DNA from: Soonwooa buanensis
GTDB taxonomy: Bacteria > Bacteroidota > Bacteroidia > Flavobacteriales > Weeksellaceae
DNA: 64,000 nucleotides
Assembly (NCBI RefSeq): GCF_900167905.1
Contig: NZ_FUYZ01000003.1
Coordinates: forward strand, 1-64,000
Direction of reading: 5' to 3'
Part shown: piece after piece, positions 24,894-33,481 of the stretch
Numbering within the stretch: the first letter of the stretch is position 1
Layout: each line of letters starts with the position of its first letter
Program-made: the position numbers and the translations under genes
The notes under the pieces: generated by a model
What the model saw: only the letters and a program-made list of their open reading frames with translations
Databases searched by the model: none
Told to the model about the DNA's origin: nothing

Positions 24894-25034
24894 GAGAGAA
24901 TAATTAGTTTAAAACAAATGTATGTTAAAAACATAATTAAAAGTTTAATAATTTATGAAAAAAGTAGTGTTTTAATTTATTTTTAAGGAATATCGCAAAT
25001 TAAGCTTGCTTGTTGTATCAAAAATTCCTTTGTT

Positions 25035-25793
25035 TTAGAATTTTCTCGGGTCAGGATGAAGAAATTCGTACTTCAAATCATTTTCTAAATTTGTAGAAAT
25101 AATTTTACGTCCAAAGCTTTCTTCAATTTTTGCTTCAATATTCTTGGTTTGAAAATCTACAACTTGTTGTTTTGTTGGATGCAAAGGCGCGACCAAATTA
25201 TAGGTTTTCGATTGTAAATTTTCGTCAATTATTTTTTCAACAATTCTAGAAATGTCTTCAAAATGAATGTGATTCACGATTTGTTGCGGTTCTTTAATTT
25301 TATACTTACTCAAATAGCGGTCATCGCCCATCAATCCGCCTAAACGCAGAATGTTGATTTGCGGAAAATTCTTTTTCATTAAATTTTCAATCCCGAAAAT
25401 ATTTGGATTCAGTAAACTTTCATCCAAATTAGTTTCTGAGATTTCTTCCTCAATTTGAGGATAAACTCCTATAGAACTCATCAAGAAAATTGGTTTTTCA
25501 AAATTTTTAAGGAAAGAACTTAGATTTTCGAATCTGTTTTTTAAAACTTCAAAATCCGCAGATTTAGAAAAAGGAATCGTGATAATGATAACATCTAAAT
25601 TCTTCCAAATTTCATTCGGTTTTAAAAATTCACCTGTATCAAAATCAATTTTAAATGCTTGAAAACTCAAGTCAGAAAGCATTTTTATTTTATCATCAGA
25701 CGTTGTTGTCGCAAAAATTTCATGCGTTGAAAAAAAATGTTTTGCCATTCTAAAACCCAACCAACCGCAACCGATAATTCCTATTTTTTTCAT
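25035..25793 (-). CDS. NAD(P)-binding Rossmann-fold protein, SDR/epimerase-like
   Basis: The 252-residue product starting at 25793 (MKKIGIIGCGWLGFRMAKHF) has the dinucleotide-binding motif GCGWLG at residues 8-13 and the strand-acid arrangement of extended SDRs. SSIGVYP near residue 105 matches the SSxxVYG Ser/Tyr region of YeeZ/epimerase-like proteins. No standard YxxxK active site is obvious, so catalytic activity is uncertain. The frame is open 16 codons further upstream, but the Rossmann strand begins at the Met chosen. It is transcribed divergently from the class I fumarase gene. Confidence 0.85.
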   Translation of the reverse strand: MKKIGIIGCGWLGFRMAKHFFSTHEIFATTTSDDKIKMLSDLSFQAFKIDFDTGEFLKPNEIWKNLDVIIITIPFSKSADFEVLKNRFENLSSFLKNFEKPIFLMSSIGVYPQIEEEISETNLDESLLNPNIFGIENLMKKNFPQINILRLGGLMGDDRYLSKYKIKEPQQIVNHIHFEDISRIVEKIIDENLQSKTYNLVAPLHPTKQQVVDFQTKNIEAKIEESFGRKIISTNLENDLKYEFLHPDPRKF

Positions 25794-25959
25794 TCCAAAC
25801 TTTCGTTGTTTAAAATTAGGAAGAATAATTTTCAGAGCCAATTTATAATCATTATAAATATCAATAAGCTTTACTGATTTTACTCATTTTGTTCAAGTAG
25901 AGCATTTTGCAATGCTTAATTTTACGGGAATTAATTTTATTTCAGAAATCAATCAAATT

Positions 25960-27567
25960 ATGGAATTTTCTTATCAGGAACCATTTCCTATTTTAAAAGA
26001 CGATACACAATACAAAAAGCTTTCTTCTGACTTCGTAAAAGTGGAGAAATTGGGCGACAGGGAAATCTTAACCGTTGACCCAAAAGCTTTGGAACTTCTT
26101 GCAGAAAACGCTTTGAAAGATGTTTCTTTCATGCTTCGTTCAGCTCATTTACAAAAGCTAAAAAACATTATCGACGACCCAGAAGCTACAGATAACGACA
26201 GATTTGTTGCTTACAATTTGCTTCAAAACGCGGCGGTGGCGGTTCAAGGTGCTTTGCCATCTTGTCAAGATACAGGAACGGCGATTTGCGTTGCTAAAAA
26301 AGGTGAAAATGTTTACACAGGCGCAAACGACGCAGAATGGATTTCGAAAGGAATTTACAATACGTATCAAGAGCAGAATTTAAGATATTCTCAAATCGTT
26401 CCTTTAACGATGTTTGATGAGAAAAATTCGGGCTCTAACTTGCCTGCTCAAATTGATATCTATGCGGAAGAAGGCGATGCTTACAAATTTTTATTTTTAG
26501 CAAAAGGTGGAGGTTCTGCCAATAAGACTTTCTTATATCAAAAAACAAAATCTTTGTTGAATGAAGCTTCTTTGGACGCTTTCGTGAGAGAAAGAATTAT
26601 GGATTTGGGAACGGCGGCTTGTCCTCCTTACCACTTGGCTTTGGTGATTGGCGGAACTTCTGCGGAAGCTAATTTGGCAGCGGTTAAAAAAGCAAGTGCT
26701 GGTTATTATGATAATCTTCCGACTGAAGGAAACATGGGCGGTCAAGCCTTCCGTGATTTGGAATGGGAAAAAAGAGTTCAGAAAATTTGCCAAGAAAGTG
26801 CAATTGGAGCGCAGTTTGGGGGAAAGTATTTAACGCATGATGTTCGTGTGATTCGTTTGCCTCGTCACGCGGCTTCTTGTCCCGTTGGAATGGGCGTTTC
26901 GTGTTCTGCGGATAGAAATATCAAAGGAAAAATCACCAAAGACGGTATTTTCTTGGAGCAATTGGAAACCAATCCAGAGAAATTCTTACCTGCAACACCG
27001 CCACATTTGGAAGAGCCTGTAACCATTGATTTGAACAAACCTATGCCAGAAATCTTGGCTGAATTATCAAAATATCCAATCAAAACACGTTTGAAACTGA
27101 ACGGAACTTTAATCGTTGCAAGAGATATTGCTCATGCAAAAATCAAAGAATTGTTGGACGCAGGAAAACCAATGCCAGAGTATTTCAAAAATCATCCAAT
27201 TTATTACGCAGGGCCAGCAAAAACTCCAGAAGGAATGCCTTCAGGAAGTTTCGGACCAACAACCGCGGGTAGAATGGACGTTTATGTGGACGAATTCCAA
27301 GCAAACGGAGGAAGTATGGTGATGCTTGCGAAAGGAAACAGAAGTAAAGACGTAACCAACGCTTGCGGAAAATATGGCGGGTTCTACTTAGGTTCTATCG
27401 GTGGTCCAGCTGCAATTTTGGCGAAAGACAACATCAAATCTGTTGAAGTGGTAGATTTCCCAGAATTAGGAATGGAAGCGGTGCGTAAAATTGAAGTCGT
27501 TAATTTCCCTGCGTTCATCATTACCGATGATAAAGGCAACGATTTCTTTGCAAATTTGGCGCATTAA
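25960..27567 (+). CDS. Fumarate hydratase, class I (iron-sulfur)
   Basis: The 535-residue enzyme (start at 25960, MEFSYQEPF) is a class I [4Fe-4S] fumarase combining the N-terminal alpha domain and the C-terminal beta domain in one chain. Cluster-ligand candidates are the Cys in PSCQDTGTA, in GTAACPPYH, and in RHAASCPVG. The beta-domain blocks GPTTAGRMD and [19 protein letters not shown] are intact. It catalyses the same fumarate/malate step as fumC but is oxygen-sensitive. The frame is open 16 codons upstream of the chosen start, but family proteins begin here. A strong terminator follows. Confidence 0.94.
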   Translation: MEFSYQEPFPILKDDTQYKKLSSDFVKVEKLGDREILTVDPKALELLAENALKDVSFMLRSAHLQKLKNIIDDPEATDNDRFVAYNLLQNAAVAVQGALPSCQDTGTAICVAKKGENVYTGANDAEWISKGIYNTYQEQNLRYSQIVPLTMFDEKNSGSNLPAQIDIYAEEGDAYKFLFLAKGGGSANKTFLYQKTKSLLNEASLDAFVRERIMDLGTAACPPYHLALVIGGTSAEANLAAVKKASAGYYDNLPTEGNMGGQAFRDLEWEKRVQKICQESAIGAQFGGKYLTHDVRVIRLPRHAASCPVGMGVSCSADRNIKGKITKDGIFLEQLETNPEKFLPATPPHLEEPVTIDLNKPMPEILAELSKYPIKTRLKLNGTLIVARDIAHAKIKELLDAGKPMPEYFKNHPIYYAGPAKTPEGMPSGSFGPTTAGRMDVYVDEFQANGGSMVMLAKGNRSKDVTNACGKYGGFYLGSIGGPAAILAKDNIKSVEVVDFPELGMEAVRKIEVVNFPAFIITDDKGNDFFANLAH

Positions 27568-27612
27568 ACTGAGAAGAAACTTTACGAAAAGTTTAAAAAT
27601 ACTTATAAAATG

Positions 27613-27648
27613 AAAACGGTTGTAAATAAAACTTTGCAGCCGTTTTTT
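27613..27648 (+). terminator. Terminator after class I fumarase
   Basis: AAAACGGTTGTAAA (27613-27626) pairs with TTTGCAGCCGTTTT (27633-27646) over 14 bp including two G-U wobbles, followed by TT. It lies about 45 bases past the stop. Confidence 0.85.
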
Positions 27649-27675
27649 AATTATAATCGTAATTAGATTTAAACT

Positions 27676-27795
27676 TGCTTTACGCATTAGGCTTTATGCA
27701 ATACGCTATCTGCCCGTCTATTAAATAAAAATAGATATTCTAGCTTGATCCAATTTATAAATTGTAGCTTCATCGCTTAAAGCTTAAGGCATATA
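27676..27795. repeat. Degenerate GC-TTA-GC word tract
   Basis: The gap before the HutD-like gene contains loosely repeated words such as GCTTTACGCATTAGGC, TATGCAATACGC, CGCTTAAAGCTTAAGGC and ATATAGCC. They form no clean stem and encode nothing. Similar tracts appear at 18211-18250 and 3391-3412. Confidence 0.4.
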
Positions 27796-27834
27796 GCCTA
27801 CTGCAAAATATGGATTAAAAATTCTCTCATTAAA

Positions 27835-28383
27835 ATGAAATATATTAAAATCTCAAAACAACATATTACTCCTTCGATTTGGGATGGCGGAAAAACCTTC
27901 GAGTATTTCATCTATCCACCAGAAACAAACTATGCAAAGAGAGATTTTTTATTTCGAATCAGCGCTGCTTCTATAGAAAAAGAACCTTCTATTTTCACTC
28001 GTTTTGAAAATTTTCAACGTTTTTTGGTGATGCTAGATAATGATTTAAATATCAGAAGAAACGATAAAATAGAGCATTATTCGCAACAAGATGTTTTTGT
28101 ATTCGACTCCAACGATGAAATTGTTTCGCATAGTTTAGGTAATGATTTTAATGTAATGGTTTCCAAATCTGTCGCGTTTTCAAAAGTCGAAATCTTAACC
28201 GAATTTAATCATTCCATTGCGGATTTTATCTTTGTTTTTGCAAAAGTAGAAACTGAAATACAATTAAATAATCAAAAAATAACATTGGAAGTAGACGATT
28301 TATTGGTGATAGAAAATCTAAGTCAACAAGAAATAAGCGTAAAAAGTCAACAAAAAATCATTTGTAGTTTTATTAAAATCTAA
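27835..28383 (+). CDS. HutD-family cupin protein
   Basis: This 182-residue protein matches HutD/Ves-like proteins. The N-terminus has a W-GG-T motif (SIWDGGKTFEYFIYPP), then DFLFRISAASIEKEPSIFTRF and the NFQRFLVMLDND strand. The rest has a double-barrel cupin character. HutD proteins are often near histidine-utilisation genes and have been proposed to limit formiminoglutamate, but no hut gene is in the window, so the role here is open. Length is normal. The gene appears monocistronic. Confidence 0.85.
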   Translation: MKYIKISKQHITPSIWDGGKTFEYFIYPPETNYAKRDFLFRISAASIEKEPSIFTRFENFQRFLVMLDNDLNIRRNDKIEHYSQQDVFVFDSNDEIVSHSLGNDFNVMVSKSVAFSKVEILTEFNHSIADFIFVFAKVETEIQLNNQKITLEVDDLLVIENLSQQEISVKSQQKIICSFIKI

Positions 28384-28456
28384 AGTTATTATCATCTTAA
28401 ATAGTCAATTGGTTTTTATGTTAAAAATTTTAAAATAAAAATCATAAGTAAAACTT

Positions 28457-28486
28457 TTGCAGAAAAAGAAAAATGTCCTATTTTTG
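28457..28486 (+). promoter_or_regulatory. Bacteroidota-type promoter
   Basis: TTG (28457-28459) is separated by exactly 19 bases from TATTTTTG (28479-28486), a perfect TANNTTTG -7 box. Transcription would begin about 7 bases later, a few bases before the ATG at 28505. Confidence 0.75.
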
Positions 28487-28504
28487 CCTTAAATAATTAA
28501 GAAA

Positions 28505-28777
28505 ATGATGTTATCAGCATTTTGGCCGTTTTACCAGTTCCTTTGGACTATCTATTTTATTACAATGTTCTTGGCTGGATTTTGGTGTATTTTTATGTTC
28601 GCAACTTTTATCGTTCCACTTTGGTTAACAGAAGGTGTTGCTGAATATTTTGGAAAAATCAATAAAAACTTTGATCCAGAAAAAGTACGTTACCAAAAAC
28701 TATACGAGCAAGAAGGTGTAGAAGTAATCTACGAAAGACCTGCTGGTGAGAAGCCTGCAACGCACGGTCACCACTAA
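28505..28777 (+). CDS. Small membrane protein, 90 residues, unknown
   Basis: The product has one long or two short hydrophobic helices at the N-terminus (about 5-42, rich in Trp and Phe) and a hydrophilic C-terminal half ending in a His-rich tail (THGHH). I do not recognise the family. It has a perfect consensus promoter with a very short leader and a strong terminator downstream, so it is probably an independent, well-expressed unit. Confidence 0.7.
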   Translation: MMLSAFWPFYQFLWTIYFITMFLAGFWCIFMFATFIVPLWLTEGVAEYFGKINKNFDPEKVRYQKLYEQEGVEVIYERPAGEKPATHGHH

Positions 28778-28830
28778 GAGTTGGCAATTTCTGTTTTGGG
28801 AATTGCACTCAAAGCGAAACAACATATATT

Positions 28831-28867
28831 AAAAAGCTTTTCGAATTTATTCGGAAAGCTTTTTTTG
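28831..28867 (+). terminator. Terminator after the 90-residue membrane protein
   Basis: AAAAAGCTTTTCGAA pairs with TTCGGAAAGCTTTTT with one mismatch, followed by extra T residues, 54 bases past the stop codon. Confidence 0.85.
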
Positions 28868-28904
28868 CTTTATTATGAAATTTAAATTTATGTAAATTGT
28901 GACT

Positions 28905-29264
28905 ATGAAAGTACTTTTGAAATTAGAATATGTAGCCATTTTGATTATATCAATTCTTGCATTTGCACATACTGAGTGGTCATGGTGGTGGTATGTGGGA
29001 TTGTTTTTTGCGCCAGACATTTCTATGTTAGGTTATTTGGTAAACACCAAAGTTGGTGCGTTTTTCTATAATCTTTTCCATCATTGGGGAATTGCGGTTT
29101 TAGTTTATATCGCAGGTTATTTATTTGGATTAACGGTATTGGAAGTTGTTGGTTCTATTTTGTTGGGACATTCTGCTTTTGATAGAATTGTTGGTTATGG
29201 ATTAAAATACGAAGATAGTTTCCAGAACACGCATTTGGGCAGAATAGGGAAGGATAAGAAATAA
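28905..29264 (+). CDS. DUF4260 family membrane protein
   Basis: A 119-residue protein (start at 28905; an ATG two codons upstream at 28899 is also possible) with three to four hydrophobic segments. Features of the DUF4260 family are LLKLEYVAI at the N-terminus, FFAPDISMLGYL, the NLFHHWG segment, and the C-terminal HSAFDRIVGYGLKY with acidic tail. Its function is unknown. It sits between a terminator and a repeat element and appears to be a single-gene unit. Confidence 0.85.
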   Translation: MKVLLKLEYVAILIISILAFAHTEWSWWWYVGLFFAPDISMLGYLVNTKVGAFFYNLFHHWGIAVLVYIAGYLFGLTVLEVVGSILLGHSAFDRIVGYGLKYEDSFQNTHLGRIGKDKK

Positions 29265-29283
29265 TTTACGGTTAGTAGTCTCT

Positions 29284-29425
29284 GTGAGGGCGAAGCGCAT
29301 TGTTGGAGCTCTTTATTGTGGTGGCTGAGCGGAGCCGAAGCCTCCACAAGAAAAGCGACTGCGCGTAGACCGACCCGCTTGTTTTTGTAAGGCTTTAGCA
29401 TTGGCAAAACAAAAGGGGCACAGCC
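29284..29425. repeat. Intergenic inverted-repeat element, copy A
   Basis: Read on the minus strand, 29387-29284 is about 95% identical (five mismatches seen by eye over about 104 bases) to 58513-58616, so it is the same element in opposite orientation. The core includes CGGGTCGGTCTACGCGCAGT, an imperfect hairpin built from GTGGAGGCTTCGG and AGCCACCACAA, and GAGCTCCAACAATGCGC. The flank up to 29425 (GGCACAGCC region) also resembles the start of copy B. It occupies the gap before prfA; no ORF is credible. Confidence 0.85.
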
Positions 29426-29476
29426 AAAAAAATAATTCATTGAAAATTCGTATTTTTGCATTCTTAAAATTACACG

Positions 29477-30562
29477 ATGTCAAAATCTCTGATTCCAAAA
29501 CTGGAAGCGATAAAACAACGATATAACGAAGTTGCTGATCTGATCATCCAACCGGATGTTATCAACGACCAAAAACGATATTCGACACTTAACAAAGAAT
29601 ACAGCGATTTAGGAAAAATTGTTGTTGTCTATGACCAATACAAAGGCGCTTTGGATGCTATTGAAGAATCTGACGAAATCATTGCTGATGGATCAGACAA
29701 AGATTTGGTGGATTTAGCAAAAATGGAAAAACAAGAGGCTATCGACAAAATTCCTGCGTTGGAAGAGGAGTTGAAAGTTCTTTTGATACCGAAAGATCCT
29801 GCTGATGACAAAAACGTTATCGTGGAATTACGTGCCGGAACTGGAGGTGACGAAGCGGCGATTTTTGTGGAAGATATCTACAGAATGTACACGATGTACT
29901 TTAAAACCAAAGGTTGGAGACATGAAGTGACGGATTCTAACGAAGCTGCGAAAGGCTACAAAGAATTGATTATGAAGGTTGAAGGCGACGGCGTGTATGG
30001 TGTGATGAAATTCGAGTCTGGTGTGCATCGCGTGCAACGTGTTCCTGAAACGGAATCTCAGGGTCGTGTGCATACATCGGCGATTACGATTGCGGTTTTA
30101 CCAGAAGCCGAAGAAGTTGATTTTGAACTAAATCCTGCTGATATCGAAATGCAAACGTCTCGTTCGGGAGGTGCTGGTGGACAGAACGTTAACAAGGTTG
30201 AAACGAAAGTTCAGTTAACGCACAAGCCATCTGGATTGGTTGTTGTTTGTCAACAAGCTCGTTCTCAGCTTGCTAACCGCGAATTGGCGATGGAAATGCT
30301 TCGTACAAAATTGTATGACATCGAGTTGCAAAAAGTGCAAGGTGATATCGCAGCGCAAAGAAAGTCGATGGTGTCAACTGGTGACCGTTCTGCAAAGATC
30401 AAAACTTACAATTATCCGCAAGGTCGTGTGACGGATCACAGAATTAATAAGTCGATTTATAATCTTGATTCGTACATGAATGGCGATATCGGCGAAATGA
30501 TTGATGCGGTTATCATGGCTGAAAATGCTGAGAAAATGAAAGGCGAAGAAGAAGGAATGTAA
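29477..30562 (+). CDS. prfA: Peptide chain release factor 1
   Basis: The 361-residue translation factor recognises UAA/UAG and triggers peptide release on the ribosome. The catalytic loop is [11 protein letters not shown] (GGQ). Domain order is normal: an N-terminal helical region, the PCRF domain with [11 protein letters not shown], and the RF-1 domain with [21 protein letters not shown]. The stop-codon recognition motif PxT is not obvious; VPETESQGR lies at the usual tip region. A -7-like TATTTTTG precedes the gene at 29451-29458, without a clear upstream TTG. Confidence 0.97.
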   Translation: MSKSLIPKLEAIKQRYNEVADLIIQPDVINDQKRYSTLNKEYSDLGKIVVVYDQYKGALDAIEESDEIIADGSDKDLVDLAKMEKQEAIDKIPALEEELKVLLIPKDPADDKNVIVELRAGTGGDEAAIFVEDIYRMYTMYFKTKGWRHEVTDSNEAAKGYKELIMKVEGDGVYGVMKFESGVHRVQRVPETESQGRVHTSAITIAVLPEAEEVDFELNPADIEMQTSRSGGAGGQNVNKVETKVQLTHKPSGLVVVCQQARSQLANRELAMEMLRTKLYDIELQKVQGDIAAQRKSMVSTGDRSAKIKTYNYPQGRVTDHRINKSIYNLDSYMNGDIGEMIDAVIMAENAEKMKGEEEGM

Positions 30563-30583
30563 TTGATTTCTTTTAAACTATAT

Positions 30584-30617
30584 AAAGCTCTGGACAAATC
30601 GTTCGGAGCTTTTTTGT
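30584..30617 (+). terminator. Terminator after prfA
   Basis: AAAGCTC pairs with GAGCTTT, and the inner bases (TGGAC/GTTCG) continue the stem through wobble pairs. Six T residues end the structure. Confidence 0.8.
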
Positions 30618-30664
30618 TTTTAATTGGAATTTTATTTTTAATTTAATGCTTGAAAAAACACATT

Positions 30665-31348
30665 ATGAAGTATTTTAAAATTTCGTTTATTCTTGTCGCT
30701 CTGTTTTCTGCGCAAGTGATTTTTGCTCAAGAAGAAGTTAAAAAGCCAGATGAGGTTTTTGGCTTGTATTTTCGAGCAATGATGAATATGAACGATGGCG
30801 CCATCGCAGAACTTAATGATTATCTACGACCAACAAGCAAAGGAAGCGATGTCTATGGTAATCTAAGTAAAAAAGCTGTTGTCGAAGAAGTTAAAGCTAG
30901 TACTGATAAGTTTATAGATGCTAATTTTTCTAAAGATATTTCGGAGTCCGTAAAAGCCTCTGTAGGAGAATTTTTTATGGCGATGTTTCAGAATCTTTGG
31001 GATTCTTCTTACAAAATTAAAGAAGTAAAATTAGTGGACAATCCTTTTATTAAAGGTGATAAAATTGCAGAAGTCAATTATACGTTTAGTTTTAAAAAAC
31101 CAAATATTAGTTTACAAGAATCGCTTAATGCCTATCAAAATAAAACGACTAAATCATTAACTGAAAAAGATGTTAATAAAATCTTTAAAGTATTGACTGA
31201 AGCTTATGGAACACAAGCTGTCGAAGTTAAAGTCGATCAAAAAGTAAATCTTTATCAAAGAAAATTCGACTCTAAATTATATTACATCGGAGATAATATT
31301 TCTAAAACAATGACCGGAAATTTAAAGGATATTTATTTAGGAAATTAA
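30665..31348 (+). CDS. Secreted protein of unknown function
   Basis: The 227-residue product starting at 30665 has a clear signal peptide (MKYFKISFILVALFSAQVIFAQ) and a soluble mature part with mixed alpha/beta composition. It includes the segment KPDEVFGLYFRAMMNMNDGA, which may be an NTF2/DUF4878-like fold by general look; I am not certain of a family. The TTG at 30650 could add five residues but is less likely than the ATG. It is bounded by the prfA terminator and converges on a lipoprotein gene. Confidence 0.75.
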   Translation: MKYFKISFILVALFSAQVIFAQEEVKKPDEVFGLYFRAMMNMNDGAIAELNDYLRPTSKGSDVYGNLSKKAVVEEVKASTDKFIDANFSKDISESVKASVGEFFMAMFQNLWDSSYKIKEVKLVDNPFIKGDKIAEVNYTFSFKKPNISLQESLNAYQNKTTKSLTEKDVNKIFKVLTEAYGTQAVEVKVDQKVNLYQRKFDSKLYYIGDNISKTMTGNLKDIYLGN

Positions 31349-31369
31349 ATAACTTTCGCAATTTTTGAG

Positions 31370-31741
31370 TTAATTAGCAATTGGAGGCGGAGGCGTCAGA
31401 GTTTGCGAAGATTCTTCTTTGGACTTTTCTTTAGTTTTTTCGGTTTCAGTCTTTTTTGCTTTCTCCTTCTCGTCGGCTTTCTTTTTTTCTTCTTCTTTTT
31501 TCTTTTTTTCGAGATCTTTAATTTGGGTTTCCAATTCTTTCTTTTTGGCCTCAGCAGCGCTATCTTTAACGACAATTACCTTTGGTGCCATATTAGCTGG
31601 CGTTGCTCCAGGTGCGAAAGAATCAATCGCAATAGTGTCATAATCTAACTTCTCAGGAATTTCCACACTGGCGTTGACATCAGTTTTTTTTGAACATGAT
31701 GTAAGAATAATTGCGCCTAGGATAATTAGATATTTTGTCAT
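31370..31741 (-). CDS. Lipoprotein with Lys/Glu-rich coiled coil
   Basis: A 123-residue protein with a lipoprotein signal (lipobox LTSC, Cys at residue 16). A short mature part contains GATPANMAPKV, then comes an extreme charged stretch of about 45 residues made almost wholly of Lys and Glu with some Asp and Ala (about 65-112), and a Pro-rich end (LTPPPPIAN). The charged region should form a long single helix or coiled coil. No known family. It is the last gene of a minus-strand run that includes the EEP-family, rhomboid and mutL genes with nearly no gaps. Confidence 0.65.
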   Translation of the reverse strand: MTKYLIILGAIILTSCSKKTDVNASVEIPEKLDYDTIAIDSFAPGATPANMAPKVIVVKDSAAEAKKKELETQIKDLEKKKKEEEKKKADEKEKAKKTETEKTKEKSKEESSQTLTPPPPIAN

Positions 31742-31745
31742 CGTT

Positions 31746-32726
31746 TTATTGGATTTTAAAACTTGCTAAAACTGGAAAATGATCCGAAATATGAACACTT
31801 CTGTCAACACGATAATTTAAAGCTTTTATCGATTCTGATGTGAAAATATGGTCAATTTTTATTGGAAATTTAAATTCATGAAAGCTTGTTCCGCTTCCAC
31901 TTCCTGCTTCCACAAAAGCATCTTTTAGATTTTTTGAAGCCAAATAATATTCGTAAGAATTAGGAACTGCATTAAAGTCTCCAGCAAAGACAACAGGATA
32001 AGGTGATTTGTCCACCGCAGTCATCGTGTTTTGCATTTGGATTTGATGTTCCTTAAAAATAGGAAGCATTTTCTTTACTAAACCTTTTGCTTTCGCTTCG
32101 TTTTCGTTCATGGATTTGGTTGGTCTAACCATTTGCTTATCAATCTGAAAGGGTTCCATATAGATGTTTACAAAACGTATTGTTTTTCCCTTAATATTAA
32201 TATCGGTATAAAAACTATTGCCTATATCAACTTGCGTTTTAATATCTTCAAATTTTTCAATAGGAAATTTTGAATAACACTGAATATGTGGAAATTGTTG
32301 AAGTTTATGAGGATATTTTGTGAGATTAAATTCAATTGATGCTTCTTGTAGCAGAACAATATCAGGGTCTTTTTCAGAAATATAGTTTTCAATTTCTTCT
32401 TTACCCATCGTGCCGTTTCTTACATTAAAGCTCATCAGTGTAAAATCTGCTTTGTATTTTTTCTCTGGCGAATAATTAATCCATCGACGCGTTGGCGTAA
32501 TAAATAAAATCGAAATTACTAAAAATAAAATTGCTCTTTTCTTAAATAAAATAATCCAATAGATACAAAGTAAAATATTTAAAATCATTAAGATAGGAAA
32601 ACCTAAAGACAACAAATTCAATAATGAAATTTGGCTTGGCGATATCCAATTATTAAGCAGCATTGCCATTAGCAAGCTTGCAATAACTAAATGTCCTATC
32701 GTTAAAATGAAATTAAAAACCTTCAT
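31746..32726 (-). CDS. Membrane-anchored endonuclease/exonuclease/phosphatase-family protein
   Basis: The 326-residue protein has about three N-terminal hydrophobic helices (up to residue 80) and a C-terminal EEP domain. Domain motifs are SFNVRNG, DIVLLQEAS (catalytic Glu), FAGDFNAVPNS (Asp/Asn), KIDHIFTS and the final SDHFPVLASF (Asp/His pair), so all metal-dependent catalytic blocks are present. Substrates in the family range from nucleic acids to phospholipids; the active domain should face the periplasm. The start codon overlaps the stop of the rhomboid gene by one base. Confidence 0.9.
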   Translation of the reverse strand: MKVFNFILTIGHLVIASLLMAMLLNNWISPSQISLLNLLSLGFPILMILNILLCIYWIILFKKRAILFLVISILFITPTRRWINYSPEKKYKADFTLMSFNVRNGTMGKEEIENYISEKDPDIVLLQEASIEFNLTKYPHKLQQFPHIQCYSKFPIEKFEDIKTQVDIGNSFYTDINIKGKTIRFVNIYMEPFQIDKQMVRPTKSMNENEAKAKGLVKKMLPIFKEHQIQMQNTMTAVDKSPYPVVFAGDFNAVPNSYEYYLASKNLKDAFVEAGSGSGTSFHEFKFPIKIDHIFTSESIKALNYRVDRSVHISDHFPVLASFKIQ

Positions 32727-33478
32727 TATCCACCAATAATGTTATTGTGTTTTTTCCAGTTTCTGATGTAGAGATAGCCGACTAATGCGCCACCAATATG
32801 TGCAAAATGTGCTACATTATCCCAACTAAATTGTCCTACACCTAAGAATACCGAAATCAAAATAATAATTGGTAAAAGATATTTTGCTTTGATTGGCGCT
32901 GGTATAAACATGAACATCAATTTCGCATTTGGGAATAATGTCGAGAATGCCGCAACAACTCCAAAAATGGCGCCTGAAGCACCTACCATTGGCGTTCTTA
33001 AGATGTTGAACAAAGACTGCGCTTTCTCTTGAACTTCTGGATTCGAAGACGTAAAAGGCATATCACCAACGTAGCCGATAGTTGCGTATTTATAGATTTC
33101 GTTAATATTATAATCGTTTTCTTTTAGAAATTGTGTAATTCTAAAAACCTCTACAAGATTGATAATGTTGTAAAGAGCAAAACCTCCGATACCTGCTAAA
33201 AAGTACAAAATTGTAAATTTTTTTCCTCCCAAAACTTGTTCTAAAACAGGTCCAAAACTCAATAAAGTTAACATGTTAAATGCAATGTGCATAATGCTTC
33301 CGTGCATAAACATATGCGTAATAATTTGCCAAGAACGGAAATTAGGCGACAGCGGAAAAAAGCCAGCAAGCCACTGTGTTACAAATATTCCGTAGTTTTC
33401 TAAAAGTAATGTAGCTACAAAAACAATAACATTGATAATGATAATGTTCTTTGTAATTGGCGTAATATTTTGAAACAT
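32726..33478 (-). CDS. Rhomboid-family intramembrane serine protease
   Basis: A 250-residue protein with six hydrophobic helices. The catalytic Ser is in GASGAIFG and the His in FAHIGGALVGY, the two-residue dyad of rhomboids. HMFMHGSIMHIAFNML contains the conserved His/Asn block of helix 2. Insertion of about 40 residues between helices 3 and 4 (near NLVEVFRITQF) is somewhat longer than the minimal fold. It lies four bases after mutL and overlaps the EEP gene by one base, so the three are co-transcribed. Natural substrates are unknown. Confidence 0.93.
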   Translation of the reverse strand: MFQNITPITKNIIIINVIVFVATLLLENYGIFVTQWLAGFFPLSPNFRSWQIITHMFMHGSIMHIAFNMLTLLSFGPVLEQVLGGKKFTILYFLAGIGGFALYNIINLVEVFRITQFLKENDYNINEIYKYATIGYVGDMPFTSSNPEVQEKAQSLFNILRTPMVGASGAIFGVVAAFSTLFPNAKLMFMFIPAPIKAKYLLPIIILISVFLGVGQFSWDNVAHFAHIGGALVGYLYIRNWKKHNNIIGG

Positions 33479-33481
33479 ATT

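Noticed and set aside
25912-25959. Longer N-terminus for the class I fumarase
   Set aside because: The 16 extra codons have no family similarity, while MEFSYQEPF matches the usual start.
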